Source of the DNA: Dreissena polymorpha | Taxonomy: Eukaryota; Mollusca; Bivalvia; Myida; Dreissenidae | Reading direction: 5' to 3' | NCBI RefSeq assembly: GCF_020536995.1 | Contig: NC_068358.1 | Location: 49,815,780 to 49,879,779 of the forward strand | Length of the DNA: 64,000 bases | Shown here: positions 1 through 10,789 of the stretch, in pieces | Position numbering within the stretch: the stretch's first letter is position 1 | Layout: every line of letters begins with the position of its first letter | The notes under the pieces: generated by a model | Databases searched by the model: none | What the model saw: only the letters and a program-made list of their open reading frames with translations | What the model was told of the DNA's origin: nothing | Translations under genes and position numbers: made by a program

Positions 1-55
1 ATTAATAATGATAATAATACATATAGTAATAAAGATATTAATAAAGATAGTAATA
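1..55. repeat. AT-rich simple repeat at the 3' end of the 2A-type LINE
   Basis: This is an imperfect TAATAA/GATAATAA run. The neighbouring LINE lies on the minus strand, so this is where its 3' tail would be. Simple-repeat tails are usual for CR1/L2-like LINEs. The octamer TAATAATG occurs here (3-10) and just beyond the other end of the ORF2 unit (3609-3616), so it could be a target-site duplication. The low complexity makes that uncertain. Confidence 0.5.
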
Positions 56-85
56 AGTCCTGTCCAGCAAAATGGAAAAAAGTAG

Positions 86-3000
86 CTAAGCAATGAATCG
101 CTTTGTCGTAATAATATATTTTTTAACTTCGTTAAAAATGATGGTGTTGTTTTCATTATTTAGTGAAGGCTTACCATAGAGGAGCACCTCACAATTAAGC
201 GGATGAAACGATCTTAGCGCAGTGAATAGAGCTATTCGCTGCAAATGGTATGTATGGCAATGAAAGAAGTAATGCTCCGCATTTTCAGCATCATTTCCGC
301 ACGCACACAGGGGAGTGTTTTTTAAATGATTAATGAATAAGTCTGAGTTTAGGTTGCTGCAATTATTTCTTAAGCGCGCGTGTAGAATTGATGAGTGTCT
401 ATCCCCAATGTAAAAGTATGGGGGATTATCTTCGCATAAATTATATAATTGTTTCAATGAAGTTTTAAATTTCGAAATAGTGTCAATGTTTCTTATTTCA
501 ATAGGTAACGAATTCCATAGATTAATGGCAGATGGTAAAAACGAGCGTGAATAAAGTGAAGTTCGTCTTGATAAAATAGTATAGTCTTCCGCGTTTCTAA
601 GATTACGAGAAGATTGTTCATGAACTGTTGGTGGGAGAAGATTATTAAGGTAATTGGGGCACTGACCGTTATGCATTTTGTAGATATTAATTAGTTTTAG
701 ATAACTTCGTCGTTTTTCTAGACTTGGCCATTTAACTTCAGTGTAAAGGTTTCTAAGTGAGACGGATCTGGTTAGGCCTGAGACAATACGCGCGGCTTCA
801 TTTTGGATTTTTTCAAGTAATTCTTTGTCGTACAATGTACAACCGTCCCATACAACACACGCGTATTCTAATAATGGTCGCAAATGTGTGAAATATATTT
901 GGTTTAGACATTTTCTTGATAGTTTGTACTTAACTTTTCGCATAACGCCAAGGATTTTCGACGCGGAAGTCATAATATTATTGATGTGGTTGTTCCATTT
1001 ACCATCGCTGCTAAGCGTAAGACCGAGATGTTTGTGTTCATCAACAAATGTTACGGGTACATTACCAAACATTAACTTGGGAAAAGGAATATTCTTTTGT
1101 GTTGTGAATAGAATAGCTTCAGTTTTTTGGGGATTAAAATCAACAAGCCAACGCTTTGCCCATACGTTAATTAGGCATAGGTCATGGTTTAAAATACCCT
1201 CGAGATCGGCTAATACAGATGTGGTACATGATAATGAAGTATCATCAGCAAACAGTCGGGTAATACTTAAAAGGTTTTCTACAATATCATTAACGTAAAT
1301 CAAGAAAAACAACGGCCCTAATACTGAGCCCTGGGGGACACCGGCATTTACTTCTAATGACTGCGACTTTGCTGAGCCGACAAAAACTTTTTGGGTACGG
1401 TTAGACAAGTAACTCTCTATCCATTGTAATATATTTCCACTTATGCCATTTTGTTTAAGTTTAAATAAAAGACCTCGGTGCCAAACACGGTCGAACGCCT
1501 TGGATATATCACAGAATATCATGCAATTAAGTTTCTTGTCGTCAATAGATCGAGCTATTTGATCAAATATATCAATGAGTTGATAAACTGTTGAGTGTCC
1601 TCTAAGAAATCCTGATTGTTTGCAGTAAATTAAATTGTGTGCAATAAAATGGTTATATAAGTGTTTATAAACTGCACGCTCCATAAGTTTTCCTATGCAG
1701 CTTAAAAGAGAGATTGGGCGATAGTTTAAAGGTATGTTCGAGTCACCCTTTTTGAATAAGGGCATCACAATTGCATTTTTCCATGATGAAGGAAATGTGC
1801 ATTCTTGTAGTGATTTATTAAACAAAAGGCATAGCGGTTTTGAAATTGACTCGCTAGTACGCTTAAGAACAAGATGACTTATTAAATCTTCCCCAACAGC
1901 TTTGTTAGTTATTAAAATTTTGATTAAATCGATAATTTCAGTTTCTGTTATGGACACATTTTGCAAACTGGCAAATGGAAACTGAGTAGGGACGGGAAGA
2001 ACTCCCGAAGATGAATCTAAAGTTGAAATGGAAACAAAATAATTGTTTAAGCACGTTGCCTTTTCTTCTTCAGAAGTATATATAGTTACATGGCCATGTA
2101 TATCGACCGATTTTAGGGGTGGTATCACATCAGAATGTGAATGTGAGTTAATGAGATGTTTTAACATCTTCCAGTATTGCCTGGAATTGCTTGATTTTAA
2201 ATCAGTAAGTGTAGTTTCAATATTGGAGTAAAATTGTTCCTTTGCATGTTTAATCATATTATTGACTTTGTTACGAGCGCGTTTAAATTTAGCCCAGTTG
2301 TTTTCAGAAGGTTGTTTTATCGCGGTAACTTTAAGTCGGTCGCGTTTACGGGCAAATGTACGTATCATAGAGTCGTACCAAGGTTTATCATAAGGACGGA
2401 CTGTAACTAATTTAAATGGAATACATACTTTCATAAGTTCTAAAAGTTTGGCAGTAAATAAAGTGGTAGCATCTTCTACACTCATCATTGTTATAAAATT
2501 CCAATTTTCGGTGTTAATTAAATTGTTGAGACGTTGAAAATCAGCTCGTTTGTACAACCAAACATGCCTCTGCATTGGTTTACTTATGACTGATGGGACT
2601 TTAATGTGCGCAGCCGTGGCATGGTGATCACTTACAGAACTATCAATTGGTATAACCTCACTGTTCAATACAATTAAATTGTCTGAGACAAGTATGGGGT
2701 CAATTGATGTAGAAGTATTGGAAGTGACTCTTGTTGCTTCAGTTATAACGTTCCTTAAATTAAATATTGCCAATGACTGTTTAAGACGTGTATAGTTTTT
2801 GAGTTGGTCTTCGTTTATATCGCCAAGCATGATAACATTTTGGTTCATATCCAAGGCTTTGTCAATATTAGTTTCGAGGTCATTCCAAAATGATACGTTT
2901 GAGTTAGGGGGACGATAAAAGCAGCAGAGTAAAGCGGAGAAGTAGCCAGTATTGAGTTCAATCCATAATGAATGCACACTGGGGCATTCTAACTCAATAA

Positions 3001-3505
3001 CACGCCGCGACAGTAAAGACTCATTTACATAAATTAATAAGCCGCTGGAGTGCGGTGTAAAATCTTTACGGTGAAAACTTGTGTTAAAACCTTCAATTGT
3101 TAAAGCATTATCGGGAACAACATCCGTTAGATGAGTTTCCGTGAAGCATAAAATGTCAAAATTACACAGATTACTAGCTACATAATCAAGTTTGTTACGT
3201 ATTGACCGCACATTCAAATGCAATACGCTGAGTGCCTTGTAATCCGGTCCTGGATTTAACTCGATATCCCCTGATAAAAGTAAAAGAAAGCGTAAAGCGT
3301 CAATTAATAACAGATTCATTTCAAAGACAAACGGTCGAATAATGCAACCTGAGAGTAAAGCGCGCGATAGCCCGAAAAGGGTGAGAAGAAATAATACAAA
3401 TTCGTTTGATGCACTCCACATGTAAACAACTTTTTTACGACAACAATATTTACTTGAATTAAATAACCCCACAGTCATTCGAAATGCAGCAATATCGTTA
3501 CCCAT
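86..3505 (-). CDS. LINE ORF2: 2A-like motif, AP endonuclease, reverse transcriptase
   Basis: This intact 1139-residue ORF is a full retrotransposition enzyme. Hydrophobic residues from about 36 to 80 lead into GDIELNPGP (about 79-87), which fits the D-x-E-x-N-P-G-P ribosome-skipping consensus. An APE-type endonuclease follows (about 92-305), with LNVRSIRNK, TETHL, LGDIN and SDHH. The RT follows, with YRPISLLSCIGK (near 597), GVPQGSVLGP (near 723) and FADDTSLS (near 753). The C-terminus has a Cys/His cluster, CACGNDAENAEHYFFHC (about 1065-1082). 2A motifs placed before the endonuclease are known from CR1/L2-like LINEs of sea urchins, amphioxus and molluscs. The first Met (MGNDIAAF) starts the ORF just after upstream stops. 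The lack of stops suggests recent activity. Clade CR1/L2-like is an inference. Confidence 0.93.
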   Translation of the reverse strand: MGNDIAAFRMTVGLFNSSKYCCRKKVVYMWSASNEFVLFLLTLFGLSRALLSGCIIRPFVFEMNLLLIDALRFLLLLSGDIELNPGPDYKALSVLHLNVRSIRNKLDYVASNLCNFDILCFTETHLTDVVPDNALTIEGFNTSFHRKDFTPHSSGLLIYVNESLLSRRVIELECPSVHSLWIELNTGYFSALLCCFYRPPNSNVSFWNDLETNIDKALDMNQNVIMLGDINEDQLKNYTRLKQSLAIFNLRNVITEATRVTSNTSTSIDPILVSDNLIVLNSEVIPIDSSVSDHHATAAHIKVPSVISKPMQRHVWLYKRADFQRLNNLINTENWNFITMMSVEDATTLFTAKLLELMKVCIPFKLVTVRPYDKPWYDSMIRTFARKRDRLKVTAIKQPSENNWAKFKRARNKVNNMIKHAKEQFYSNIETTLTDLKSSNSRQYWKMLKHLINSHSHSDVIPPLKSVDIHGHVTIYTSEEEKATCLNNYFVSISTLDSSSGVLPVPTQFPFASLQNVSITETEIIDLIKILITNKAVGEDLISHLVLKRTSESISKPLCLLFNKSLQECTFPSSWKNAIVMPLFKKGDSNIPLNYRPISLLSCIGKLMERAVYKHLYNHFIAHNLIYCKQSGFLRGHSTVYQLIDIFDQIARSIDDKKLNCMIFCDISKAFDRVWHRGLLFKLKQNGISGNILQWIESYLSNRTQKVFVGSAKSQSLEVNAGVPQGSVLGPLFFLIYVNDIVENLLSITRLFADDTSLSCTTSVLADLEGILNHDLCLINVWAKRWLVDFNPQKTEAILFTTQKNIPFPKLMFGNVPVTFVDEHKHLGLTLSSDGKWNNHINNIMTSASKILGVMRKVKYKLSRKCLNQIYFTHLRPLLEYACVVWDGCTLYDKELLEKIQNEAARIVSGLTRSVSLRNLYTEVKWPSLEKRRSYLKLINIYKMHNGQCPNYLNNLLPPTVHEQSSRNLRNAEDYTILSRRTSLYSRSFLPSAINLWNSLPIEIRNIDTISKFKTSLKQLYNLCEDNPPYFYIGDRHSSILHARLRNNCSNLNSDLFINHLKNTPLCACGNDAENAEHYFFHCHTYHLQRIALFTALRSFHPLNCEVLLYGKPSLNNENNTIIFNEVKKYIITTKRFIA
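3246..3272 (-). other. 2A-like ribosome-skipping motif in LINE ORF2
   Basis: On the minus strand this encodes SGDIELNPGP, a complete match to the 2A consensus, directly after a Leu-rich hydrophobic run (LLIDALRFLLLL). In 2A peptides the bond between the last Gly and Pro is not formed and translation restarts at the Pro. That would release the N-terminal 86 residues from the endonuclease-RT. In some sea-urchin proteins a hydrophobic 2A doubles as a signal sequence, which would also fit here. That role is inferred. Confidence 0.85.
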
Positions 3506-3509
3506 TAGG

Positions 3510-6080
3510 TAAAAGTTTTACACAAACACATAAATGACTGAATGGCCGTGAGGTTTTACAAAAATAAATTACATTTCTTGCGACTTCTTGGCATATGCTG
3601 GACAGGACTAATAATGCACAAAAAACAAAAAGGATAAGAAAAAGAAAATGTAACATAATGGGAATAAGACAGTTGGATAATATAGGTTTAGTAAAAATAT
3701 GTTATTACGTTACTTGCTGAAAACTAGCATAAACAACGATCTACGGCTTTGTAATCCTAGTTTACAATACTACAATTGGCATGATATTTGAAACAAAATA
3801 ATGGAAGAGAGTATTTTTAAAGCGAATATATAAACAATAAAGTCAATTATGAACCCTGAGAAATGTCGTTTGACATAAAGACAGAAAAAAAAGTAGCACA
3901 AGCATAACATCAATATCTGCAGTAAATAGTGGCCAGAATATCTCATTTGCGTTTACAGTATAAGACTTAAACCATAGCTAGACTAATCCCCAGTTACAAA
4001 GGCTAATATCTGTTACTTACACTTACGTGAAATAAATATCGGAAAATTGACAGACGATCATGATAACTATGTGTGAATAACAATAATAATGCAAAGAACC
4101 CGAGGACATGGATTATTACGTGAAAAAAAGGACAACAACAACGTATTCACTATAATCCGAGAGTCCGAGAATCACTATTCGTACTCAGTATAAGTGATTG
4201 GATGCATTTCAATTTGTTAAAACTGATAAATGCGACACGTAGTTCACATGGTGAATACATATAATTAGAAATCACCTGGTTAATCCCTAGTAGGTGACAG
4301 GTTTCTCTTATACTACATAATTTTACTTCACAACCAATGACTTAGGTTAAGCTACTTAGCAAAAAATGTATTCACTGAAATCCGAAAATTACTATTGTGA
4401 ATCAGTACAGTTCATTTACAATAGATGCATTTTAATAAAAACTGTTCATCACGGCCACGATGTTCGCATGATAAATAAAAACAACTACAAATCACGTGTG
4501 TACTGACAATGAGAGTATGAAACATAGGCTTAATCCTATTAACATGTTCTATACATTGACTAGATTTCGAAATTGTGATAAGATGTGTTTACTTATTTTA
4601 TAGCCAAATGGTCGAATAATGCAGCCTGAGAATACAGCACGCGAGGGGCCGAGAAAGAGGAAAAAACAATAATACAAATTTACGTTCTACACAAGACGTA
4701 TAAAATAATATTTTACGGCATGTTGTAATATGTAAGATAGCATTAGCAACGAGCTATAGATTGACTTCCAATCAACGAAACAACAAGTAAACAGGATTAT
4801 TGATCCAGAAAAACAGCCTTTACATACAACAACTCAAGGCGAGTCGTATGGAAAGTATATATATAAATATGCATAAAAAACGCATGACTTACACATATTA
4901 TGTCTAAGTTTACGTTTTAAAAGAACAAACAACAGCAACAACAAACAACTATTTGCATGAATGAAGAGATAACAGTGAACATATTTACAAACAAATCAAC
5001 AGTATTAAAGATTGTAATAATATGACCAAACATTTGCCTTGATTCAAAACCAAAGTCCTTACGAGTGACAATCTAGGCAAGTCAAAAAGCATAGTCAAGA
5101 ATGATAAACACTTTTATTTAAATTTAGTTATCAGTATAAAGTTTTAATTGACATTACATCTATCGAAGTTTATTAAAAATATCGGCATCAGTATCACGTA
5201 GTACAGAATGAAAAACTCCTGTTTCGCTATCTATTCGACACGAAACAATGGACGGTCAAATGAGATTATTTAATAAGCGCAAATGTCACAATTAGTTCAA
5301 ATATGTACACAAGAAGTTTTAACATAAACAACAGCATAACATGTAACAGCATACACAGTGTCAATAGCTACAGTAATTAGCTACAATAATTTGGTGTCAG
5401 AAGATCTCAAATATTTTAAAATCGTTGAGTTCAGTCATAGCTTATCTTATCCCATTTAACACGGTTATCTGTTATATGAACTCACGACACTTTATTGTCG
5501 GGATACACAGGGATGAAGAGGATTTTGATTGCCTTAAAGGAATAGCAATACTAATATAAAAACCCAGAGACCTGTGTCATTACTTAATGTAGCGTGACAT
5601 AATAATTTCAAGAAGATCTGAAAATAACTATTCGTCATCAATAAAAGTGATGGTAGATGCCTTTTAGTAAGATCTGTTCATGACAGTCACGGTGTTTGCG
5701 TTGTAAATACAGATTACTATGAATCTCGTGCATGACCTGTTGAGTGAGCAATCTAGGGCTTGATCTGTGAACTACTTCGGAAAACACATGGATTTCGTGA
5801 TTATCGTAATACATGGCCTTGTAGCAAAGAGAGTTTACCTTAAATCCGAAAATTACTATTTGTACTCGTAAAAATTGATTGATTATAGCTGCATTTTGTT
5901 AAAAACTGTTTATCGCGACCATGGCTTTCTCGTTGAAAATAAAGGTTATTACGAATCACGTGTTCACTAGTGAGTTTGAACGTATAGGCTTAATCTAAAT
6001 TACGTGCTCGATGCGTTGACTAGATTTAGATATTTGGTATATAATTATAAGTAAATAAATAGCCATTCAAAGTGGTGTAA
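3510..6080 (-). repeat. Diverged tandem monomers (about 1.3-1.5 kb) upstream of LINE ORF2
   Basis: There is no ORF of note here. By eye, blocks recur in the same order: 3900-4020 matches 5335-5470, 4095-4320 matches 5558-5760, and 4340-4600 matches 5810-6075, all offset by about 1.46 kb. The start of ORF2 (3331-3430, with GGTCGAATAATGCA) also recurs at 4612-4700, so one monomer runs into the coding region. Smaller similarity links the 4095 and 4340 blocks. Tandem 5' monomers act as promoters in some LINEs (for example mouse L1). That role here is an inference. A poly-G run lies at about 6155-6170. Confidence 0.55.
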
Positions 6081-6599
6081 TGAGCATATTACGTAAATAA
6101 GAACGCTAAATGTTTATTGGACATCACGATTGAGGATGCAAGAGGGGTGGGGGTTTGGGGGGGGGGGGGGGCAAAAGTACATTTCGTACACGAAAATAGT
6201 AAAACACAAATAAATACACACACAAATAAGAAATTACCTACAAAGATAATACAGATGATCTTATCAGAAGCATTTTATAGACTAGATAGCACTAGTTTTT
6301 TAACTTAGTATACTGAGTTAACATCGCCTTTTTTATTGGTATAGCTGGCAACATTTGGAACTCCTGTTTTAATAACGGAATATCATATGGGAAATTTTTA
6401 GTAGTAAGGACAATAATCATGTTAAAAGCGTGATGTGGTAGCAAAAATAAGATTATATATTATGGAGAACAAAAAACAAACACAACAACAACATACCTTG
6501 ATGTCCGTTAAAAGTGGTACTTTGTATTTACTTAAAACGCGATATACGATCGATGCTACCTAAAGTGTTCGGTTGATAGGAATTAGGGTTATTTGAAAT

Positions 6600-7427
6600 T
6601 CAACGATTCGAGTCGTCGGATCTGAATGAATTTAAATAGTCATTGTTGTTGACTCTGTGGATTTTCGACTTCGAGTCCTTGATTAAAATGGTGCCGTCAG
6701 ATGACCACGCACCAAGTAGGCGACCTGATTTCACGAGAGCTCTAGCGTTAAATAACAGGGAGCTTCTCTTGGCAGTAAGGTCCTCGTTGATGAACGTTTT
6801 GTTATAACCAACGTCTTTCAGTTTTGATCGGCTTAGGTACACTTTTTGTCTGGCTCTGTATGAGGTAAACTTTACTATAATGTCCCGGGGTTTGCTTGGA
6901 TTCGGTTTGCCGACTCTGTGAGATCGGTCTATTTCTGTCAGGGACAGGCCGGAACCGATCGCATCAGACAGTTTGATGATCAGATCATCCGTGTTTTCAG
7001 ATTGATTTTCCTGTATGCCAGAAACACGAACTAGATTTCTCCTGGAGTACTGTTCTTGGTCATCGAGTTTCGATTCCAGTCGACTAATATTGGCCTTCAA
7101 ATCCGAGTTTTCTGTAATAAGCAGAGTATTTGCTTGCTCTAGAGCTTCCAGTTTGGAGTTGAACTTTGACATAACACTCGAAACCACGTTTTCTACGATT
7201 GATTCAATGTGTGTACGAAATGTAGCTACCAGGGTGTCAGATATTTTCTGGATTTCATCTTCCGAAAGAGTTAATGTCGTCTCACCGGGTGATGGTGTGA
7301 TGGGCGATTCCATGTTAGCAGGGAAGTAGTTTGGTCGCTTGAGATCGTTTATGAGCTCGTTATCGGGCGAACTAAGCGCTCGCTTGCTGTTTCTAGTGCG
7401 ATCTGGGGTCTCGAAGAAATTTGACAT
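6600..7427 (-). CDS. LINE ORF1 (L1-type RNA-binding protein)
   Basis: This 275-residue ORF has the L1-ORF1p layout. A polar N-terminus (about 1-55) is followed by a heptad-rich coiled coil (about 60-130, ending LESKLDDQEQYSRRNLV). Then come an RRM-like part with VRVSGIQE and IDRSHRVGKPNPSKPRDIIV (about 131-195) and a C-terminal domain with KTFINEDLTAKRSSLLF (about 208-225). Such proteins trimerise and coat LINE RNA. The Met at 7427 is the first in frame. It lies upstream, in transcript order, of the 2A-type ORF2 on the same strand, but 3.1 kb of monomer DNA separates them. It may belong to the same element or to a separate insertion. Confidence 0.85.
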   Translation of the reverse strand: MSNFFETPDRTRNSKRALSSPDNELINDLKRPNYFPANMESPITPSPGETTLTLSEDEIQKISDTLVATFRTHIESIVENVVSSVMSKFNSKLEALEQANTLLITENSDLKANISRLESKLDDQEQYSRRNLVRVSGIQENQSENTDDLIIKLSDAIGSGLSLTEIDRSHRVGKPNPSKPRDIIVKFTSYRARQKVYLSRSKLKDVGYNKTFINEDLTAKRSSLLFNARALVKSGRLLGAWSSDGTILIKDSKSKIHRVNNNDYLNSFRSDDSNR

Positions 7428-8300
7428 TACCAGAAATCAGATAAACGCTAAAGCTAAGGCTAAGGCAGAACGTTTTTTTCTATCTAACAAAAGATTCATA
7501 TGTTGCATGTCAAAAAGGTCCAACATTCACAATCACAACACTTGCAATCCATCACTTTCAATACCATAACACGCACTTTGCACTGCACAATTACAATCAC
7601 AACATTTAAAGCTTATTCCAGCATTTTAGCTAAACTTTCACTTTTTTCACTTCACTTCTTTCCATTAAAGATAATTTCAGATAATTTCAAAATCAAATCA
7701 AATCAGAAGCATTTTGATTATATGAGCTTTAATTCACGTGCAACATGCATAAACCATATATTATCCAAGCGGGGTTGACGTTTACATCGCTAACGGAAAT
7801 CGATAACCACGAGCTGTGAAAAAACACGTCTTGTCACCATGAAAGCTAGCTACTGAATGGAAAGCCTACCTAAAAAGTTGCATGTAGTTCAGTGAAATGA
7901 TGCTGATTAGGAAAATAATTAATTAAATTATATTTGGATATGTGCCCATTAGGGGTGCGCTACCTTAATTGCATTTATAAATCTTACTTCAACTGAAATA
8001 ATCAAAATTTATGCCTATTGCGTGCATTTTTTTCGGTACTCTTCATTAAACTTGCACATAAATTGCAGACCACTGCGAAAGGGTCAACTCATAATTCCAT
8101 GTATTTGATTTATTTTAAAGAAAATTATTTTACCCTATCACGATTCCCAGAAAATGTTGCATGGAACAATCTGTGCGCGCACATCGCGAAAATAGGTGAC
8201 ATGCCAATATTCACATGTTCAGTGGGTTTACCCTGTCCCGATTGGATGATAATTTTATCAAATCTTTTCATAGTAACATATTTGCCGAAATTTTATTTGA
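7428..8300. other. No gene seen; possible 5' leader of the LINE
   Basis: This is AT-rich DNA with short direct repeats near 7450 (GCTAAGGCTAAGG) and around 7675-7700 (AATTTCA/AATCAAATC). If ORF1 belongs to a complete LINE, the first few hundred bases would be its 5' UTR. No ORF here looks coding. Confidence 0.3.
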
Positions 8301-8307
8301 GCAAATT

Positions 8308-9810
8308 AACCAGTCGCCAAAGTATCGATCGCTCCGCCCACATTCTTCGATCTGCCAATCAGATATCGATTTTTCACACACCCCTCAGCAACGCTTATTT
8401 GGCCGCCATTTTGTCCAACAAACAAAACGTATCGTACATATGGAATGGACGTAATTTTTAAGAGTTTACACAGATTTTATATCAAATGCATGATCATTAC
8501 TGTTCGATCCTTATTCAAAATTGTAGGTGCTATACATACTTTATAAAAGGTTATTATTTTATCTTTATTTCTTGAACATATGAACGAGTAATGAGAAAAC
8601 AAACACAATAAATAGTGTAACCACACCAGTTGTGGGTTCTATAAAACGTGTTATACCGTTTGATGCACAATAATATTAAGCAATTTGGGCAACATAATAA
8701 TTGCCACACGTGCTTATTAATCTCAGCGTAATTGTCGATGATTAATAAATGACAGTATGTTGCGTGGATCTCAGATTGAATGAACATTAAGGCATTGTTG
8801 GGTACTGTACAAACAAAAGAAATATTTAATTACTTAAATGATTTCCAATTATATATTTATTTTCTGTGGATCATAAACAATGGAAATCATTATAAATCGT
8901 TAACTTAAATATTGTTTTAACTAAAGTTAAAACAACAAAAAGGTGATTTCAACGCGGCTTAGCTAGCTTAAAGCGACTTTAAGTGTAAAATGTAAGGCTT
9001 ATAATACAACAACAACAACAACAACAACAACATTTCTAATTCAACATATATTGACACGGGGAGAAATGTGAAAATTGCAATTAACATATAAGGGCCATCT
9101 TGCTATAAATAAACAAATGCATAATATGCTAAATGTATTCAATTCGAATATTCGTGAACAGCACCGTAATACCAAAATTTCATTTTTCGAAAGTGAAATG
9201 TAGCAGGTTCCCATTAAACATAAATGAAATAAAATGCATATTAGATCTGTTAATGAAACCACGAAATTAGGCCTGTATTATATTATGGTTACAATCAAAA
9301 TTTAATTTATATCTAAATAAAAAATCGGTGTCTTTTTAAAAATAACACAATAAAACAAAGATCTAAACATTTTTAATAAACAAAAAACCCATCATGATAT
9401 GGATGCGTCATTTGCATTTAATAAAAATATTTTCAAAACTATATATGAATAGCAACCGGATTCACTGCCAGACGGTTTTAATACAAGTTCAAAATCAATA
9501 TGAAATAAATGCTCATTTTTACCACTGATTTTTCATCAACTTCCTATAATATGTATAAGAAACGTTTCTGATAGTTCACTCATTTATTTTGATTACGCCA
9601 TTTCTCTCTAAAGCATGTATTATTGTATTAAAGTTGTACAAAGCAGTTTAGTTTAGTGTGCGGTTTTAATAAAAAGAGCATGATACATCGTTACAAGTAT
9701 AGTATTTCACTCACGTAATGCGCTATAATTGCGATCTTCTTGTCGGAGTTTTCTTATCACTAGACCACGTGACTATGTGGGCGGAGCGATCGATAATTTG
9801 GCGACTGGTC
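8308..9810. repeat. 35-bp inverted repeat arms at 8308-8342 and 9776-9810
   Basis: The left arm (ACCAGTCGCCAAAGTATCGA and on, through CGCTCCGCCCACA) reads on the opposite strand at 9776-9810 with one mismatch in 35. The 1.4 kb between holds no clear ORF, only AT-rich DNA and a CAA microsatellite. The arms could be TIRs of a decayed non-autonomous DNA element or two inverted copies of a short repeat. No clear target duplication was seen. Confidence 0.5.
9006..9032. repeat. (CAA)n microsatellite
   Basis: About nine perfect CAA units lie in AT-rich non-coding DNA. Confidence 0.95.
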
Positions 9811-10517
9811 AAATGCGAACGTTGTTATTTTTTTCAATTCTTGAGCACTGTTTCGTGTCAATGTTGCTCAAAAGAAGATCGACCGATAAAACGGAAACTT
9901 GTTAAATGGAAAATAGAAGTTATAAAAAAAAGTTAAATTAATCTTTCAGTTACTCTAAATTTGTTCAGTGAATCGAATTTTCGAAGTTTTGTTGACCTCA
10001 TGCCTATTGCAATCGAGTACTTTCGGTTTGTGACCTCTCGACTCAAGGTAAACAACTCGCGTAGTCTATGTCATTGCGGGTGTGTATGGAACTATCGGCT
10101 TTGTGTGGTTGAACACGCTGTAAATAAACACTTTTGACATAGATTTTACGGGAATAAAATAAATCTTTTTAGGTACATCGTATATTGCGGGATTGTTTGA
10201 ATTAATTCAGAAATTATTTAAGTTGTTTCCTTAACCGCTCGACTCAAGGTAATTGGAGGATACTTTGTGGATTACATTACACTTAACTGCATCTTTCCCT
10301 AGTAAAAAGTGCGAAACAAGTCTGGGTAACATTCTATTCAGTTCTTATAAATAACTATACTGTATCAACAACGACTCGCACAAAAATAAAACAGTTAAAT
10401 AAAATGTCTTACCTCAAGAGGAATAAAGCCAGCAGTTATCACAACTTATTCCAGCAGGTATATTTTGTGGCTCCTGTGAAAACGTGTATGTCTTTTTATA
10501 CGCTGTGTTCTCCCAGG
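9811..10517. other. No gene seen
   Basis: This is AT-rich DNA. The phrase CTCGACTCAAGGTAA appears twice (near 10037 and 10237). The short ORFs show no recognisable family or composition bias. Confidence 0.3.
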
Positions 10518-10720
10518 TGTCAAAATGACACGATGTCAAATTTCCTACGAGAACAAAAAAATCAACCTTAATATTTGCCAAAGTGCATTTTGGCAGCAGG
10601 GTTATATAGTTATCTGCGGACCATATAGACAAAGAAGGATTATCGAATCTGCGAACGATATAGACAAAGTAGGATTATCGGAATCTGCGGACGATATGAA
10701 CAAAGAAGGAAATGGCAGAC
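10518..10720 (+). repeat. Core repeat plus minisatellite, copy 1
   Basis: A core of about 85 bp (CAAAATGACACGATGTCAAA to GGCAGCAGGG) is followed by about three units of roughly 45 bp built on CTGCGGACGATATAGACAAA and GAAGGATTATCG. The same core is at 33533-33615. There the minisatellite lies on the other side and in the opposite orientation. This suggests a parent element with the core flanked by inverted minisatellite arms, each copy keeping one arm. Confidence 0.6.
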
Positions 10721-10789
10721 GATATGGATTGTTATTGAACAGTGGTTTTGCAATAGCTCACGCGTTATGTTCTTGTAAATATTAAATCA

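Larger units (their letters stand above)
56..3609. repeat. 14-bp inverted repeat bracketing the LINE ORF2 unit
   Basis: AGTCCTGTCCAGCA at 56-69 has its exact reverse complement TGCTGGACAGGACT at 3596-3609. The two copies lie 30 bp outside the stop end and about 90 bp outside the start end of the 3.4-kb ORF2. Non-LTR retrotransposons do not normally have terminal inverted repeats. A chance match this close to both ends is unlikely, so this may be a real boundary signal or the trace of a rearrangement. Confidence 0.6.

Noticed and set aside
825-2231. Plus-strand ORFs at 825-1298 and 2043-2231
   Set aside because: They lie antisense within the intact LINE ORF2 and have no domain features; shadows of the real frame.
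3246-3272. 2A motif as evidence of a captured RNA virus
   Set aside because: 2A motifs at this place are known in LINEs, and the flanking domains are LINE endonuclease and RT, so no viral origin is needed.
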